A DNA stretch of 11,176 bases from Chromatiales bacterium (GCA_029864785.1 JAOTST010000014.1:1-11176), one strand, 5' to 3'; positions 1-7,501 are shown, numbered from the stretch's first letter. The notes: generated from the sequence alone by a model not told the origin. A program made the numbers and translations.

Positions 1-1
1 C

Positions 2-154
2 GATGATAGTGTCACGGTACTCGATTCGGCAGCCAATTATGGTATTGAGTGGCTGGTAGCCATTAAGCAACCCGATTCAAAGGCCGTGGCTGCGTTAGAG
101 TTTAAAGAGTACTTTTCAATTGATGATTTTCGTGAGATCACACCGAAAACGTAA
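2..154 (+). CDS. 3' end of an unidentified protein (partial)
   Basis: An open frame enters from the left edge and gives 50 C-terminal residues before TAA at 152-154. The visible peptide is a mixed, acidic-aromatic segment (it includes ANYGIEWLVAIKQP and ends DDFREITPKT) with no stop in this frame, and a terminator hairpin lies over its stop codon, which supports it as a real gene end. No membrane segment, cysteine motif or catalytic signature is visible. I do not recognise the family, so no function is proposed. It converges with the cysteine-cluster gene, whose stop codon begins at the next base. Confidence 0.6.
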   Translation, partial: DDSVTVLDSAANYGIEWLVAIKQPDSKAVAALEFKEYFSIDDFREITPKT

Positions 155-172
155 CTATTTTTTCGGTTTTTT
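142..172 (+). terminator. Rho-independent terminator overlapping the stop codon of the left-edge gene
   Basis: ACCGAAAA (142-149) pairs with TTTTCGGT (160-167), leaving a 10-base loop that contains the TAA stop; six T residues (167-172) follow the CGG, the first of them shared with the outermost pair. Read on the plus strand this is a compact intrinsic terminator. Read on the minus strand the same hairpin has no trailing T run, so it probably serves only the plus-strand gene. Confidence 0.6.
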
Positions 173-544
173 GAAACGCTTATCCCACTTTTTAAAACGT
201 TTACGACAGTAGTTGTCTAGGCTCTCGTAGCCATCAAAAAAGAGCTCAAAACCCTCCTCAGCCGGAGAGTCATATTCGCAGTAATCATTGCTATGGTCGC
301 GACAGATCTGCGGCCTTACTTCATAGATGCCACATGAGCCATCATCCTGAATATGGGTGCAGCGGTTATTGATCAACAGAAACCAGCCATCCTCATCTTT
401 GTAGAGCTGGATCTCTTTATGTGAGAGTTGCCATAACAGGAAATCAAAGGCGGCGATAGAACGAGGGGTATCGATCTGCTGACTGACATAGCTACAGCAT
501 TTAGCCGTGCATTTTTGGCACTTATTTTCGTTTTTGGAAGACAT
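155..544 (-). CDS. YkgJ/UPF0153-type cysteine-cluster protein
   Basis: This 129-residue protein has the cysteine pattern of the YkgJ (CxxCxxxCC) family, whose members are thought to bind zinc or an iron-sulfur cluster and whose function is mostly unknown. Visible cysteines are C9, C12, C16 and C17 (CQKCTAKCC), then C62, C71 (SCGIYEVRPQIC), C81, C89 and C113. The GxCxIYExRPxxCR segment around residues 70-82 is the hallmark of the family. The C-terminus is strongly basic (RFKKWDKRFKKPKK). There is no signal peptide or membrane segment, so it should be cytoplasmic. The start at 544 is the only ATG nearby in this frame, but no clear ribosome binding site precedes it. Family assignment is secure; metal type and role are not. 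Confidence 0.88.
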   Translation of the reverse strand: MSSKNENKCQKCTAKCCSYVSQQIDTPRSIAAFDFLLWQLSHKEIQLYKDEDGWFLLINNRCTHIQDDGSCGIYEVRPQICRDHSNDYCEYDSPAEEGFELFFDGYESLDNYCRKRFKKWDKRFKKPKK

Positions 545-855
545 GATGATGAATAAATTTATGGAGTGGTGATCGTATCATGCTAAGTTTGAAAAATCTT
601 TGCCTATAGGGATGTAGGGTAGAAAATTACTCTTGGATTTGTGGCATCTCTGTCATCCCGAGCAGTCGTATACGGTGATCACATGGATGTGGGGGAGCTG
701 TTGTTGTTAGCGTGCCTTCTGTGCGTCTAATGGTACTTGCCACTCAGCGCTACAGGCGTGCAGATCGCTAATGTTACAAAGGTAGTTGTTTGATTTGGTA
801 GATCGTATAGCAGTCGACATATTAATTTGGAGACTGTTTGTTGATCTTCGGGCAC
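545..855. other. Intergenic region without a recognisable gene
   Basis: About 310 bp separate the cysteine-cluster gene from the terminator of the cytochrome gene. The frames I read by eye gave no convincing coding pattern; the one minus-strand frame here (727-939) runs through the terminator and into the cytochrome gene and has no family features. No tRNA-like cloverleaf or strong hairpin is apparent. It must hold the promoter of the cysteine-cluster gene near 545-620, but I cannot pick out a good -35/-10 pair. Confidence 0.5.
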
Positions 856-883
856 AAAAAAAGGGCACAAGGCCCTCTTTTTT
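856..883 (-). terminator. Rho-independent terminator of the cytochrome gene
   Basis: GGGC (863-866) and GCCC (872-875) form the stem around the loop ACAAG, flanked by an A run (856-862) on one side and a T run (878-883) on the other. On the minus strand the stem is followed by seven U residues, 15 bp after the cytochrome stop codon. The stem is short, but its AT flanks extend it and it could work in both directions. Confidence 0.7.
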
Positions 884-898
884 ACCGTTATGACGTAC

Positions 899-1366
899 CT
901 ATTTTGCAGGAGCCTCTTCAGGTAAACGGTAGACGGCATGACAGGCGATGCAGTTGTTCATGCTCTCGCTCAATTTGGCAATGACCGCTTTACTGCCTTT
1001 TCCTGTTTCAGCCAGAACCGCGATCTGATCAAAATAGTCGCGTGTGGCAAAGCCGAGTTTTTTCATCTCAAGGGGAATTTTACGGAACAGTGAGCCGGGT
1101 GTTGCAGCCTCTGCGGCCATGCCGGATACTCGCGCAATTTTGGCAGCCTCAACCATATCGTCTTTTACCGCGGCGGCCAAAACGCCTTGAGCACTTTCAA
1201 GCCACACGCGCATCTCTAGAAGTATTGCGTTACGTTCATCTTTAGTAAGTACGACAGATTGACGACCATCATCGGATGGAGCAACTGAACCTACGGTAAA
1301 CTTGTAAGAAAATATAGCAACAACGATAGAAAGGATAACTACTAGTACCCAACTCAAATTTTTCAT
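899..1366 (-). CDS. Membrane-targeted c-type cytochrome, CxxCH near the C-terminus
   Basis: This 155-residue protein begins with a hydrophobic segment (about residues 4-23) that is either an uncleaved anchor or a signal peptide, so the remainder should be periplasmic. A single haem c attachment motif, C139-I-A-C142-H143, lies in the sequence SMNNCIACHAVYRL near the C-terminus. A helical domain with a C-terminal CxxCH matches the layout of cytochrome c'-like four-helix proteins, so a small electron-transfer or gas-binding role is likely, but the sixth haem ligand cannot be decided from sequence. The ATG at 1364-1366 has a good GGAG ribosome binding site (plus-strand 1375-1378, spacing 8). The gene is divergent from a TetR regulator and has its own terminator, so it is probably transcribed alone. 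Confidence 0.85.
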   Translation of the reverse strand: MKNLSWVLVVILSIVVAIFSYKFTVGSVAPSDDGRQSVVLTKDERNAILLEMRVWLESAQGVLAAAVKDDMVEAAKIARVSGMAAEAATPGSLFRKIPLEMKKLGFATRDYFDQIAVLAETGKGSKAVIAKLSESMNNCIACHAVYRLPEEAPAK

Positions 1367-1405
1367 ATAGCCGACTCCAACATATTTTTTTTAGATAGAG
1401 TGGGC

Positions 1406-1433
1406 AGTATATCTGGTCTAAATAATTGTTCAA
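1406..1433 (-). promoter_or_regulatory. Sigma70-like promoter of the cytochrome gene
   Basis: On the minus strand, TTGAAC (1428-1433) and TATACT (1406-1411) are separated by 16 bp, close to the sigma70 consensus at both boxes. The expected start of transcription, near 1399, gives a leader of about 33 nt containing the GGAG site. The -35 box lies inside the inverted repeat at 1427-1449. Confidence 0.6.
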
Positions 1434-1455
1434 CCGTTTAGTTAAAACATATAGT
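1426..1455 (+). promoter_or_regulatory. Possible promoter of the TetR gene
   Basis: TTGTTC (1426-1431) and TATAGT (1450-1455) lie 18 bp apart on the plus strand. The -10 box is good and the -35 box is poor. Transcription would start near 1462, about 30 nt before the chosen ATG. It overlaps the -35 region of the divergent cytochrome promoter, a usual layout for a regulator that controls both itself and its neighbour. Confidence 0.35.
1427..1449. promoter_or_regulatory. Imperfect inverted repeat, candidate TetR operator
   Basis: The outer arms TGTT (1427-1430) and AACA (1446-1449) are complementary, and inside them AAC (1432-1434) faces GTT (1441-1443), with a one-base offset between the half-sites. 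It covers the -35 boxes of both divergent promoters. The octamer TAGTTAAA also occurs twice, at 1439-1446 and 1452-1459, 13 bp apart. The symmetry is only partial, so this is a candidate site based mainly on its position. Confidence 0.35.
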
Positions 1456-1490
1456 TAAATTTGTTGTGGGTATCTGATAGACTGATCATT

Positions 1491-2111
1491 ATGGGTAGAG
1501 AGAAGAGCGCAACGGCTGAAAAAATCATCAAAATAGCGAGCGAAATCTTTGCGGAGCAGGGGTACAACGGAGCAAAGGTTGATGCGATAGCGAAGAGGGC
1601 AAAGGTCAACAAGGCGACACTCTATTATCAGATTGGCGATAAGGCGACGCTCTATTCGGCAGTACTGGATCGGGTGTTGGGACAAACCATTAATGATGTC
1701 TGCCATGCGGTAAAAGGGGCGGGTGATCCGGAGTCGAAGATTAAGGCATTTATTCACACGCTTTCGGTGAGTAGTCAGGCGGCAAATTTTACGGCACCCA
1801 TTTTTCTCAGAGAGTTGGCCTCCGGTGGAAAAACCTTGCCTGATAGCGCGCTACAGCACATGGGTAAGTTGCTGGGAGCCCTTACCGAGACAATTCAACA
1901 GGGGATTGATGAGGGCATCTTTCGCAAGGTTAATCCCCTCTTTGTTCATATGATGATTCTGGGTTCCATTCTGCTCTATCAGACGAATGAGCCGATTCGG
2001 CGGCGCAATGTGGCAAAAAATCCAGAGATCTATAATCCAGATCATTTTTTGAAAAATGAGGAGAGCGCTGAGCAGATTCTGGATTTAATTCTCTCTGCAA
2101 TTCGAGCCTAA
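1491..2111 (+). CDS. TetR/AcrR-family transcriptional regulator
   Basis: This 206-residue protein has a typical TetR N-terminal DNA-binding domain: helix 1 (KIIKIASEIFAEQGYNGAKV, about residues 11-30) followed by the helix-turn-helix around 30-50 (DAIAKRAKVNKATLYY...GDKATLYSAVL). The remaining residues form the helical ligand-binding and dimerisation domain; the FLRELASGGKTLP stretch resembles the C-terminal domain of the CecR-like TetR subgroup. The frame is open upstream to a TTG at 1461, but the ATG at 1491 fits the family's N-terminus better; neither start has a good ribosome binding site. The gene is divergent from the cytochrome, which is its most likely target along with itself. The ligand is unknown and no efflux pump is next to it. 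Confidence 0.9.
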   Translation: MGREKSATAEKIIKIASEIFAEQGYNGAKVDAIAKRAKVNKATLYYQIGDKATLYSAVLDRVLGQTINDVCHAVKGAGDPESKIKAFIHTLSVSSQAANFTAPIFLRELASGGKTLPDSALQHMGKLLGALTETIQQGIDEGIFRKVNPLFVHMMILGSILLYQTNEPIRRRNVAKNPEIYNPDHFLKNEESAEQILDLILSAIRA

Positions 2112-2165
2112 GTCTGCTTCGGCTTAAACCTGTGATTGGTTATGGTTTCACGTTAAGATTCGCCC

Positions 2166-2780
2166 ATGTACAGACGCACTGCAATTATAGTCTACGCCTT
2201 CCTGTTTTTACTGCTCTCTGGATGCGCCACAACCCCTCCTCAAAATATTGATAACGCCTGCGAGATCTTCCGTGAGAAGGGTGATTGGTATAAGTACTCC
2301 AAGCGTACTTTTGAGCGTTATGGTGTGCCAATTCATGTGCAGCTCGCGATTATTCATCAAGAGTCAAAATTTTTGTACGATGCGCAACCTGGACGAGAGT
2401 GGATCTTCGGTATCATTCCCTGGTTCAGGCCATCTACGGCCTACGGTTATGCCCAGGTTAAGGATGAGACTTGGGATTGGTATCGCACCAAGACCGGTCG
2501 TTTTGGTGATGATCGTGACGACTATGGCGATGCGGTCAATTTTATTGGCTGGTACGCTGATCTATCGCACAAGACGTTGGGTATCTCCAAGTGGGATGCC
2601 TATAAACTCTATCTCTCCTACCACGAGGGGCAGGGAGGCTTTAAACGTAAAACCTATCTACAGAAGCCGTGGTTGGTCAAGGTCGCCCAAAAGGTAAAGC
2701 GCCGTGCTGGACGTTACGGTAGTCAGTTAAAGAGTTGTCAGGCAAGCCTTGATCGCGGGGCGTGGTGGTGGCCTTTTTAG
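2166..2780 (+). CDS. Lytic-transglycosylase/lysozyme-like lipoprotein
   Basis: The N-terminus is a lipoprotein signal: a short basic start, a hydrophobic stretch and the lipobox LLSGC with C20 as the acylated cysteine. The body (about residues 40-165) has the landmarks of a lysozyme-fold transglycosylase of the SLT_3 type: AIIHQESKF with E66 in the catalytic-glutamate position, the YGYAQVKDETWDWY segment at 93-106, and the late SYHEGQGGF motif at 151-159. At 204 residues it is a small, single-domain enzyme with a basic tail and an aromatic end (WWWPF). It should cut or bind peptidoglycan from a membrane anchor; the residue after the lipid-modified cysteine is Ala, so there is no Asp inner-membrane retention signal and outer-membrane sorting is expected. 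It starts 54 bp after the TetR stop, so co-transcription is possible. Catalytic activity is inferred only. Confidence 0.8.
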   Translation: MYRRTAIIVYAFLFLLLSGCATTPPQNIDNACEIFREKGDWYKYSKRTFERYGVPIHVQLAIIHQESKFLYDAQPGREWIFGIIPWFRPSTAYGYAQVKDETWDWYRTKTGRFGDDRDDYGDAVNFIGWYADLSHKTLGISKWDAYKLYLSYHEGQGGFKRKTYLQKPWLVKVAQKVKRRAGRYGSQLKSCQASLDRGAWWWPF

Positions 2781-2839
2781 AGGGGGAGCGGAGGCCTTAA
2801 TCGCTGTTTGATCGTAATAAAATGTTTGAACGGTGGTTT

Positions 2840-2851
2840 GCATTAAAATGC
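2840..2851. repeat. Short inverted repeat upstream of the chemoreceptor
   Basis: GCATT and AATGC flank a two-base AA centre. It is followed at once by a repeated TTAAAATG (2843-2850 and 2853-2860, 10 bp apart, one helical turn) and then by the larger palindrome at 2857-2872. It may be part of one composite regulatory region. Confidence 0.35.
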
Positions 2852-2852
2852 G

Positions 2853-2882
2853 TTAAAATGGTGTACATCATTCCATCATAAT
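2853..2882 (+). promoter_or_regulatory. Weak candidate promoter of the chemoreceptor gene
   Basis: CATAAT (2877-2882) is a fair -10 box; the best -35 partner is TTAAAA (2853-2858), 18 bp upstream and poor. No sigma28 (flagellar) consensus is present. A weak -35 next to a palindrome would suit an activator-dependent or repressible promoter. Confidence 0.25.
2857..2872. promoter_or_regulatory. Near-perfect 16-bp palindrome centred on TGTACA
   Basis: AATGGTGTACATCATT is symmetric at 14 of 16 positions, the only mismatched pair being positions 5 and 12. It lies 28 bp before the chemoreceptor start codon, between a possible -35 (TTAAAA, 2853-2858) and a possible -10 (CATAAT, 2877-2882), where a bound dimer would block or shape initiation. 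I cannot name the regulator. Confidence 0.5.
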
Positions 2883-2900
2883 ATTTTAGGATAATTTCAG

Positions 2901-5225
2901 ATGCTTATAAAAAATAGGATGCTCCTTTCGGGTGTTTTACTGACGGTTATTCCGGTCATGATTGTCAGCATTGCGATTGAACGGATTGTTGCCGGTGAGA
3001 GTGAGGCTGCGTTACATGCCTCGACTAAAGAGCGTCTTGTCGCCACGCGAGATCTAACCAAGAGTCATGTTGAAGACTACTTTGGCACGATTAATAAGCA
3101 GATCCAGACCTTCTCAAACAATCGGATGGTGATCAATGCTGCGATGAGCTTTGTTAGCGCCTTTGGGGCATACAAAGATCAGGTCTCGGCCGATGTGGGC
3201 GCAGAACGCCGTGAGCTGGCCAAATATTATAGTGAAAAATTCGGCGGTGAATATCAGCGTAAGAATGCAGGAGAGTCTGTCGACACCAACGCCTGGCTGG
3301 CACAACTGGATGATGATTCGATCGCCTTACAGTATCGCTTTATTAAGACCAATCCGAATCCTATGGGTGAGAAGGATAAGCTCGATAATCTAGAGAACAA
3401 CTCGACGTATAATCTGACCCACAAAACCTATCATCCTATCTTCCGAGATTATCTGAACAAATTTGAATATTACGATATCTTTATTGCCGATCCCGAGAGT
3501 GGGGATGTTGTCTATTCGGTTTTTAAAGAGCTCGATTACACCACCTCACTTAAGACAGGCCCATTTGCCCAAACGGGAATTGGCAAGGCTTTTCGTAAAG
3601 CTAATCAGGCGACAACGGCTGATTTTACAACGGTAACCGATTTTTCCCCTTACCCCCCTTCATATCAGGATCAGGCTGCATTTATTGCATCGCCCATCTT
3701 TGCATCGGGAAAGAAGGTTGCGATTCTCATCTTTCAGATGCCGATTGCTAAGATCAATAACATAATGACTCATGAAAAAAGCTGGGCCGATGTCGGCTTA
3801 GGTGAGTCGGGAGAGACCTATATTGTCGGTGCCGATAAACAGGCAAAGAGCATTAGTCGCTTCTTGATGGAGGATAAAGAGGGGTACCTCCAGGCATTAC
3901 GTAGTGGCGGCGTTTCATCGACGGTGATTGATAAAATTGCCGCCAAACAGAGCAATATTGGCCTACAGAAGATCGATACCGTGGGGGTTAATGATGCGCT
4001 TGCGGGTGAAAAGGGATTTGATATCTTCCCCGATTATCGTGGTGTTTCGGTTCTATCGGCTTATACACCGCTCGATATCAAGGGACTTAACTGGGTAATG
4101 CTGGCCGAAATAGATAAAGAGGAAGCCTTTCGCCCCATCGGTCACCTACTCTCGAGCCTGTTGACGGCGATTATTGTTATTTCCGCAGTGGTGATTGTGA
4201 TTTCTGTCGCGATCTCGCTCTGGTTTGCCGGGACCATTGCCAAGCCGATTGCCAAACTGAGTGAGACCATTGGTGAGATTGAGAGCAGTTCTGATCTAAC
4301 CCAAAGAGTCGATATTGATTCAGCGGATGAACTGGGTATGGCGGCCAGAGCATTTAACTCAATGGTGAGCAACATGGCTAAGAGTATTGCGCATGTGGGC
4401 GATGCCGCATCGCAACTTGCAGCAACGGCTGAAGAGACGGCAGTCATCACCGAAGAGACGAGTCAGGCGATTGATGTTCAACTTGGAGAGACGACACAAG
4501 TTGCCACGGCCATTACCGAGATGAACTCAACCGTTGAAGAGGTTGCGAGTAATACGACCCGTACAGCTAGTGCAGCCCATGAAGCCAATGATGAAGTGAT
4601 GCAGGGGCAGCGTGCAATGAGCGAGACGATTGCTCAGATTGAGCAACTCTCATCCGAGATCAATAGTGCCGCTGGCGTGATTCAGGAGGTTGAGCAGAAT
4701 AGTAATGAGATCGGTTCAATCCTTGGTGTGATCCAAGGGATTGCCGAGCAGACCAATCTATTGGCATTGAATGCCGCCATTGAGGCTGCTCGTGCCGGTG
4801 AACAGGGGCGTGGATTTGCGGTGGTCGCCGATGAGGTTCGTACTTTGGCAAGTCGAACTCAGTCATCAACCGAAGAGATCAATCAGATGATTGAGAAGCT
4901 ACATGCGGGTTCTCGTCGTGCGGTGGGTGTCATGGAATCGAGTCAGGAACGAGCTAAAGAGGCGGTTGATAAAGCTTCAACAACCGGTAATGCGTTGAGT
5001 GCGATTGTTGATGCCGTTACCCAGATCAATGACATGACGACCCAAATCGCGAGTGCTACCGAGCAGCAGAGTGCGGTGGCTACTGAGATCAATCGTAATA
5101 TCGTACAGATTAACGATATGACTCAGCAGACGGCGGCTGGCTCTCAGCAGACCGCACAAGCGAGTGAAGAGATTGCCACGCTGGCAACCCGACTACAGGA
5201 GCAGGTTAGTCTGTTTAAGGTCTAG
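2901..5225 (+). CDS. Methyl-accepting chemotaxis protein with large periplasmic sensor
   Basis: A full-length 774-residue chemoreceptor. A first membrane helix (about 8-29) is followed by a periplasmic sensor of roughly 380 residues (30-412); its length and the [10 protein letters not shown] motif just before the second membrane helix point to a double-Cache type domain. The second helix spans about 415-443, followed by HAMP (about 444-495, starting [12 protein letters not shown]) and the cytoplasmic signalling hairpin. The conserved CheA/CheW-binding tip starts at E616 ([20 protein letters not shown], then [12 protein letters not shown]). The heptad-rich arms contain Glu/Gln-rich segments typical of methylation sites. 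It ends [10 protein letters not shown], with no NWETF-like CheR-binding pentapeptide. The ATG at 2901 has an AGGA site (2888-2891, spacing 9). The ligand cannot be read from sequence. No che gene is adjacent, so it must feed a chemotaxis array encoded elsewhere. Confidence 0.95.
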   Translation: MLIKNRMLLSGVLLTVIPVMIVSIAIERIVAGESEAALHASTKERLVATRDLTKSHVEDYFGTINKQIQTFSNNRMVINAAMSFVSAFGAYKDQVSADVGAERRELAKYYSEKFGGEYQRKNAGESVDTNAWLAQLDDDSIALQYRFIKTNPNPMGEKDKLDNLENNSTYNLTHKTYHPIFRDYLNKFEYYDIFIADPESGDVVYSVFKELDYTTSLKTGPFAQTGIGKAFRKANQATTADFTTVTDFSPYPPSYQDQAAFIASPIFASGKKVAILIFQMPIAKINNIMTHEKSWADVGLGESGETYIVGADKQAKSISRFLMEDKEGYLQALRSGGVSSTVIDKIAAKQSNIGLQKIDTVGVNDALAGEKGFDIFPDYRGVSVLSAYTPLDIKGLNWVMLAEIDKEEAFRPIGHLLSSLLTAIIVISAVVIVISVAISLWFAGTIAKPIAKLSETIGEIESSSDLTQRVDIDSADELGMAARAFNSMVSNMAKSIAHVGDAASQLAATAEETAVITEETSQAIDVQLGETTQVATAITEMNSTVEEVASNTTRTASAAHEANDEVMQGQRAMSETIAQIEQLSSEINSAAGVIQEVEQNSNEIGSILGVIQGIAEQTNLLALNAAIEAARAGEQGRGFAVVADEVRTLASRTQSSTEEINQMIEKLHAGSRRAVGVMESSQERAKEAVDKASTTGNALSAIVDAVTQINDMTTQIASATEQQSAVATEINRNIVQINDMTQQTAAGSQQTAQASEEIATLATRLQEQVSLFKV

Positions 5226-5244
5226 TTCAGTACAACGCTCTGTT

Positions 5245-5268
5245 GGGTATACAATAGGGTATGCAATA
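5245..5268 (+). repeat. 12-bp tandem repeat spanning the ubiD start codon
   Basis: GGGTATACAATA (5245-5256) is followed immediately by GGGTATGCAATA (5257-5268), identical at 11 of 12 positions. The single difference (A to G) creates the ATG used as the ubiD start. The first copy contains a -10-like TATACAAT. The AGGG just before the ATG is too close to act as a normal ribosome binding site. Confidence 0.7.
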
Positions 5269-6748
5269 TAGAGACCTGAGAGATTTTATTGCCCAGCTTG
5301 AGGCGAAGGGTGAACTGAAGCGGATAACGATTGAGGTTGATCCCCATCTGGAGATAACCGAGATCGCCGATCGCACCCTGCGTGCTGGTGGCCCTGCGCT
5401 ACTCTTCGAGAATGTGACGGGCTCCGATATCCCGCTGCTGGCCAACCTCTTCGGTACCCCCGAACGGGTGGCAATGGGGATGGGACGCAGCACGGTTACC
5501 GAGCTACGCGAGGTGGGAAAGTTTCTCGCCTATCTTAAGGAGCCTGAGCCACCCAAGGGGATCAAGGATGCCTGGGATAAGCTACCGATGCTCAAGCAGG
5601 TACTCTCAATGGCTCCCAAAAAGGTCAAAAAGGCCGCTTGCCAACAGGTGGTGATCGAGGGCGATGCGGTCGATCTCAATCGGCTCCCCGTCATGACCTG
5701 TTGGCCCGGTGATGCCGCGCCGCTGATCACTTGGGGGTTGACGGTTACCAAAGGCCCCTACAAGGATCGCCAAAATATGGGGATCTATCGCCAACAGGTG
5801 ATCGGTAGGAACAAGGTCATTATGCGCTGGCTCTCCCACCGTGGCGGTGCGCTCGATTTTCGTGGCTGGAAAGAGAAGCGTCCCGGTGAAAAGTTCCCGA
5901 TCTCTGTTGCCCTCGGAGCCGATCCGGCGACCATCCTTGCCGCAGTAACTCCAGTCCCCGATGCACTTTCGGAGTACGCCTTTGCAGGACTTCTGCGCGG
6001 CTCCAAGACCGAACTGGCAACCTCTATCGGTAACGATCTACAAGTACCCGCCTCGGCGGAGTTTGTACTTGAGGGTTATATCGATCCCGATGAGGTGGCT
6101 GACGAAGGACCCTACGGCGATCACACCGGTTACTACAACGAGGTCGATAGCTTTCCGGTCTTTACTGTGGAGCGCATCACCCATCGTGAAGACCCGATCT
6201 ATCACTCCACCTACACCGGCCGTCCACCCGATGAGCCGGCGATTCTTGGTCTGGCACTTAACGAGGTTTTTGTGCCGATCCTGCAAAAGCAGTTTCCCGA
6301 GATAACTGACTTCTATCTGCCACCCGAGGGTTGCTCTTACCGCATGGCGGTGATCAGCATCAAGAAGGAGTATCCGGGGCATGCTAAGCGGGTGATGCTT
6401 GGACTCTGGTCGTTCCTGCGCCAGTTTATGTATACCAAATTTGTCATCGTGGTCGATGAGGATATCGATATCAGAAAGTGGGAAGATGTGATCTGGGCGA
6501 TTACCACCCGCATGGATCCGGCGCGTGATACGACCCTGCTGGAGAACACCCCCATCGACTATCTCGACTTTGCCTCACCGGTCTCCGGTCTCGGCTCTAA
6601 GATGGGACTCGATGCGACCAATAAGTGGCAGGGCGAGACAACTCGTGAGTGGGGTGAGGTGATCGAGATGGATGCCGCTGTTAAAGAGCGGGTTGATGCG
6701 ATCTGGGATCAACTGGGCATCGGGTCTGGTAGAGAGAAGGCAGAGTAA
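5261..6748 (+). CDS. ubiD: UbiD, 4-hydroxy-3-polyprenylbenzoate decarboxylase
   Basis: This 495-residue protein matches UbiD along its whole length. UbiD removes the carboxyl group from 4-hydroxy-3-polyprenylbenzoate, an early step of ubiquinone synthesis, using the prenylated flavin made by UbiX. The N-terminus [20 protein letters not shown] is typical of the family. The cofactor- and metal-binding region is visible at about 160-200: [13 protein letters not shown] (N172, R177), then MRWLSHRGG (H193) and DFRGW. The catalytic acidic segment [12 protein letters not shown] (E282, D287) follows, and the [21 protein letters not shown] stretch belongs to the C-terminal part of the fold. The start at 5261 fits the family's N-terminus although the ribosome binding site is poor. 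It begins 35 bp after the chemoreceptor and ends 1 bp before the ParA gene. ubiX is not in the window. Confidence 0.97.
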   Translation: MQYRDLRDFIAQLEAKGELKRITIEVDPHLEITEIADRTLRAGGPALLFENVTGSDIPLLANLFGTPERVAMGMGRSTVTELREVGKFLAYLKEPEPPKGIKDAWDKLPMLKQVLSMAPKKVKKAACQQVVIEGDAVDLNRLPVMTCWPGDAAPLITWGLTVTKGPYKDRQNMGIYRQQVIGRNKVIMRWLSHRGGALDFRGWKEKRPGEKFPISVALGADPATILAAVTPVPDALSEYAFAGLLRGSKTELATSIGNDLQVPASAEFVLEGYIDPDEVADEGPYGDHTGYYNEVDSFPVFTVERITHREDPIYHSTYTGRPPDEPAILGLALNEVFVPILQKQFPEITDFYLPPEGCSYRMAVISIKKEYPGHAKRVMLGLWSFLRQFMYTKFVIVVDEDIDIRKWEDVIWAITTRMDPARDTTLLENTPIDYLDFASPVSGLGSKMGLDATNKWQGETTREWGEVIEMDAAVKERVDAIWDQLGIGSGREKAE

Positions 6749-6749
6749 G

Positions 6750-7418
6750 ATGCGCCGAATTATGATCCTCAACTCCAAGGGCGGCTGTGGCAAGAGCACC
6801 ATCTCTACCAATCTGGCGGGCTACTTTGCCACTCAGGGGATCGAGACGCGACTGCTTGATTTTGATCCACAGCAGAGCAGTATCGAGTGGCTACAGATGC
6901 GTCCTGAGGGTCGTCCAAAAATCAGAGGGCTCTCGGCAAATATCGATCAAATTATGGTACCCAACCACAAGGGGGTGATGATTATCGATACCCCGGCAGG
7001 AATGCGTGGCAAGGAGCTCAAATCCTATGTGCGACAGGCGCACACTATTATCATTCCGGTACTGCCGTCACCGATCGATATGCGTGCCACGGCTCGTTTT
7101 ATCGAGTCGGTACTGCTGCTTGGAAGGGTCGATAAGAAGAAGGTTCGTCTGGCAGTGGTCGCCAATCGGGTGCGTAAACAGACGCGGATCTATCAGGGGC
7201 TGCGCCGCTTTCTCGATAGCCTCGGTATCCCCTTTATTGCGGTACTGAGGGAGAGCCAAAACTATATTCGCGCGGTGGATCAGGGGCTCTCAATCTTTGA
7301 GGGCGCGCCCTCCAAGGTAGAGGAAGACCTTGCACAGTGGAAGCCGATTATTAAATGGCTTAAAAGTAGTGATAGTCGTCCGGCGCGAAAAAAGAAGAGG
7401 GCTGAGGAGACAAATTAA
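6750..7418 (+). CDS. Orphan ParA/MinD-type partitioning ATPase
   Basis: From the ATG at 6750 the protein is 222 residues. It has the deviant Walker A motif SKGGCGKST (residues 9-17) with the signature lysine K10 as well as K15, the Walker A' segment LLDFDPQQSS (D39) and Walker B MIIDTPAG (D80). These define a ParA/MinD ATPase that dimerises on ATP and positions cargo such as plasmids, chromosomes or protein clusters. There is no N-terminal DNA-binding domain; the C-terminus is basic (ARKKKRAEE), possibly helping non-specific DNA binding. An AAGG site at 6737-6740, spaced 9 bases, lies inside the end of ubiD, so translation is probably coupled to ubiD. A longer in-frame start at 6672 would overlap ubiD by 77 bases and spoil the family's N-terminus. 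No ParB partner follows, so this is an orphan whose cargo is unknown. Confidence 0.9.
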   Translation: MRRIMILNSKGGCGKSTISTNLAGYFATQGIETRLLDFDPQQSSIEWLQMRPEGRPKIRGLSANIDQIMVPNHKGVMIIDTPAGMRGKELKSYVRQAHTIIIPVLPSPIDMRATARFIESVLLLGRVDKKKVRLAVVANRVRKQTRIYQGLRRFLDSLGIPFIAVLRESQNYIRAVDQGLSIFEGAPSKVEEDLAQWKPIIKWLKSSDSRPARKKKRAEETN

Positions 7419-7488
7419 CAAAATGGCCTAAAATCAGAGGGCGATATATCACTAACATGAAGCGGAAGGAGAGAAGAATTCATGATGT

Positions 7489-7495
7489 GGGGGAG
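7489..7495 (+). promoter_or_regulatory. Strong ribosome binding site that sets the start of the exported protein
   Basis: GGGGGAG lies 6 bases before the ATG at 7502. An upstream in-frame ATG at 7457 would add 15 charged residues ahead of the signal peptide and lacks a comparable site, so 7502 is preferred. Confidence 0.75.
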
Positions 7496-7501
7496 AGAGC
7501 A

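Noticed and set aside
727..939. A 70-codon minus-strand open frame in the gap before the cytochrome gene
   Set aside because: It runs through the rho-independent terminator and overlaps the cytochrome's end, has no ribosome binding site and shows no family pattern.
1461..1490. Upstream TTG start adding ten residues to the TetR protein
   Set aside because: It would lie at or before the likely transcription start and adds a segment not usual for the family; ATG 1491 fits better.
2764..2800. A terminator after the transglycosylase-like gene (GGCCT ... AGGCC)
   Set aside because: The arms are only 5 bp, the loop is long, and no T run follows.
2820..2900. A sigma28 (flagellar) promoter for the chemoreceptor
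   Set aside because: TAAA-like stretches occur, but no GCCGATAA-like -10 follows at the right distance.
6672..6749. Longer in-frame start for the ParA protein inside ubiD
   Set aside because: It would place 26 extra residues before the Walker A strand; the ATG at 6750 has a well-spaced ribosome binding site and gives the family N-terminus.
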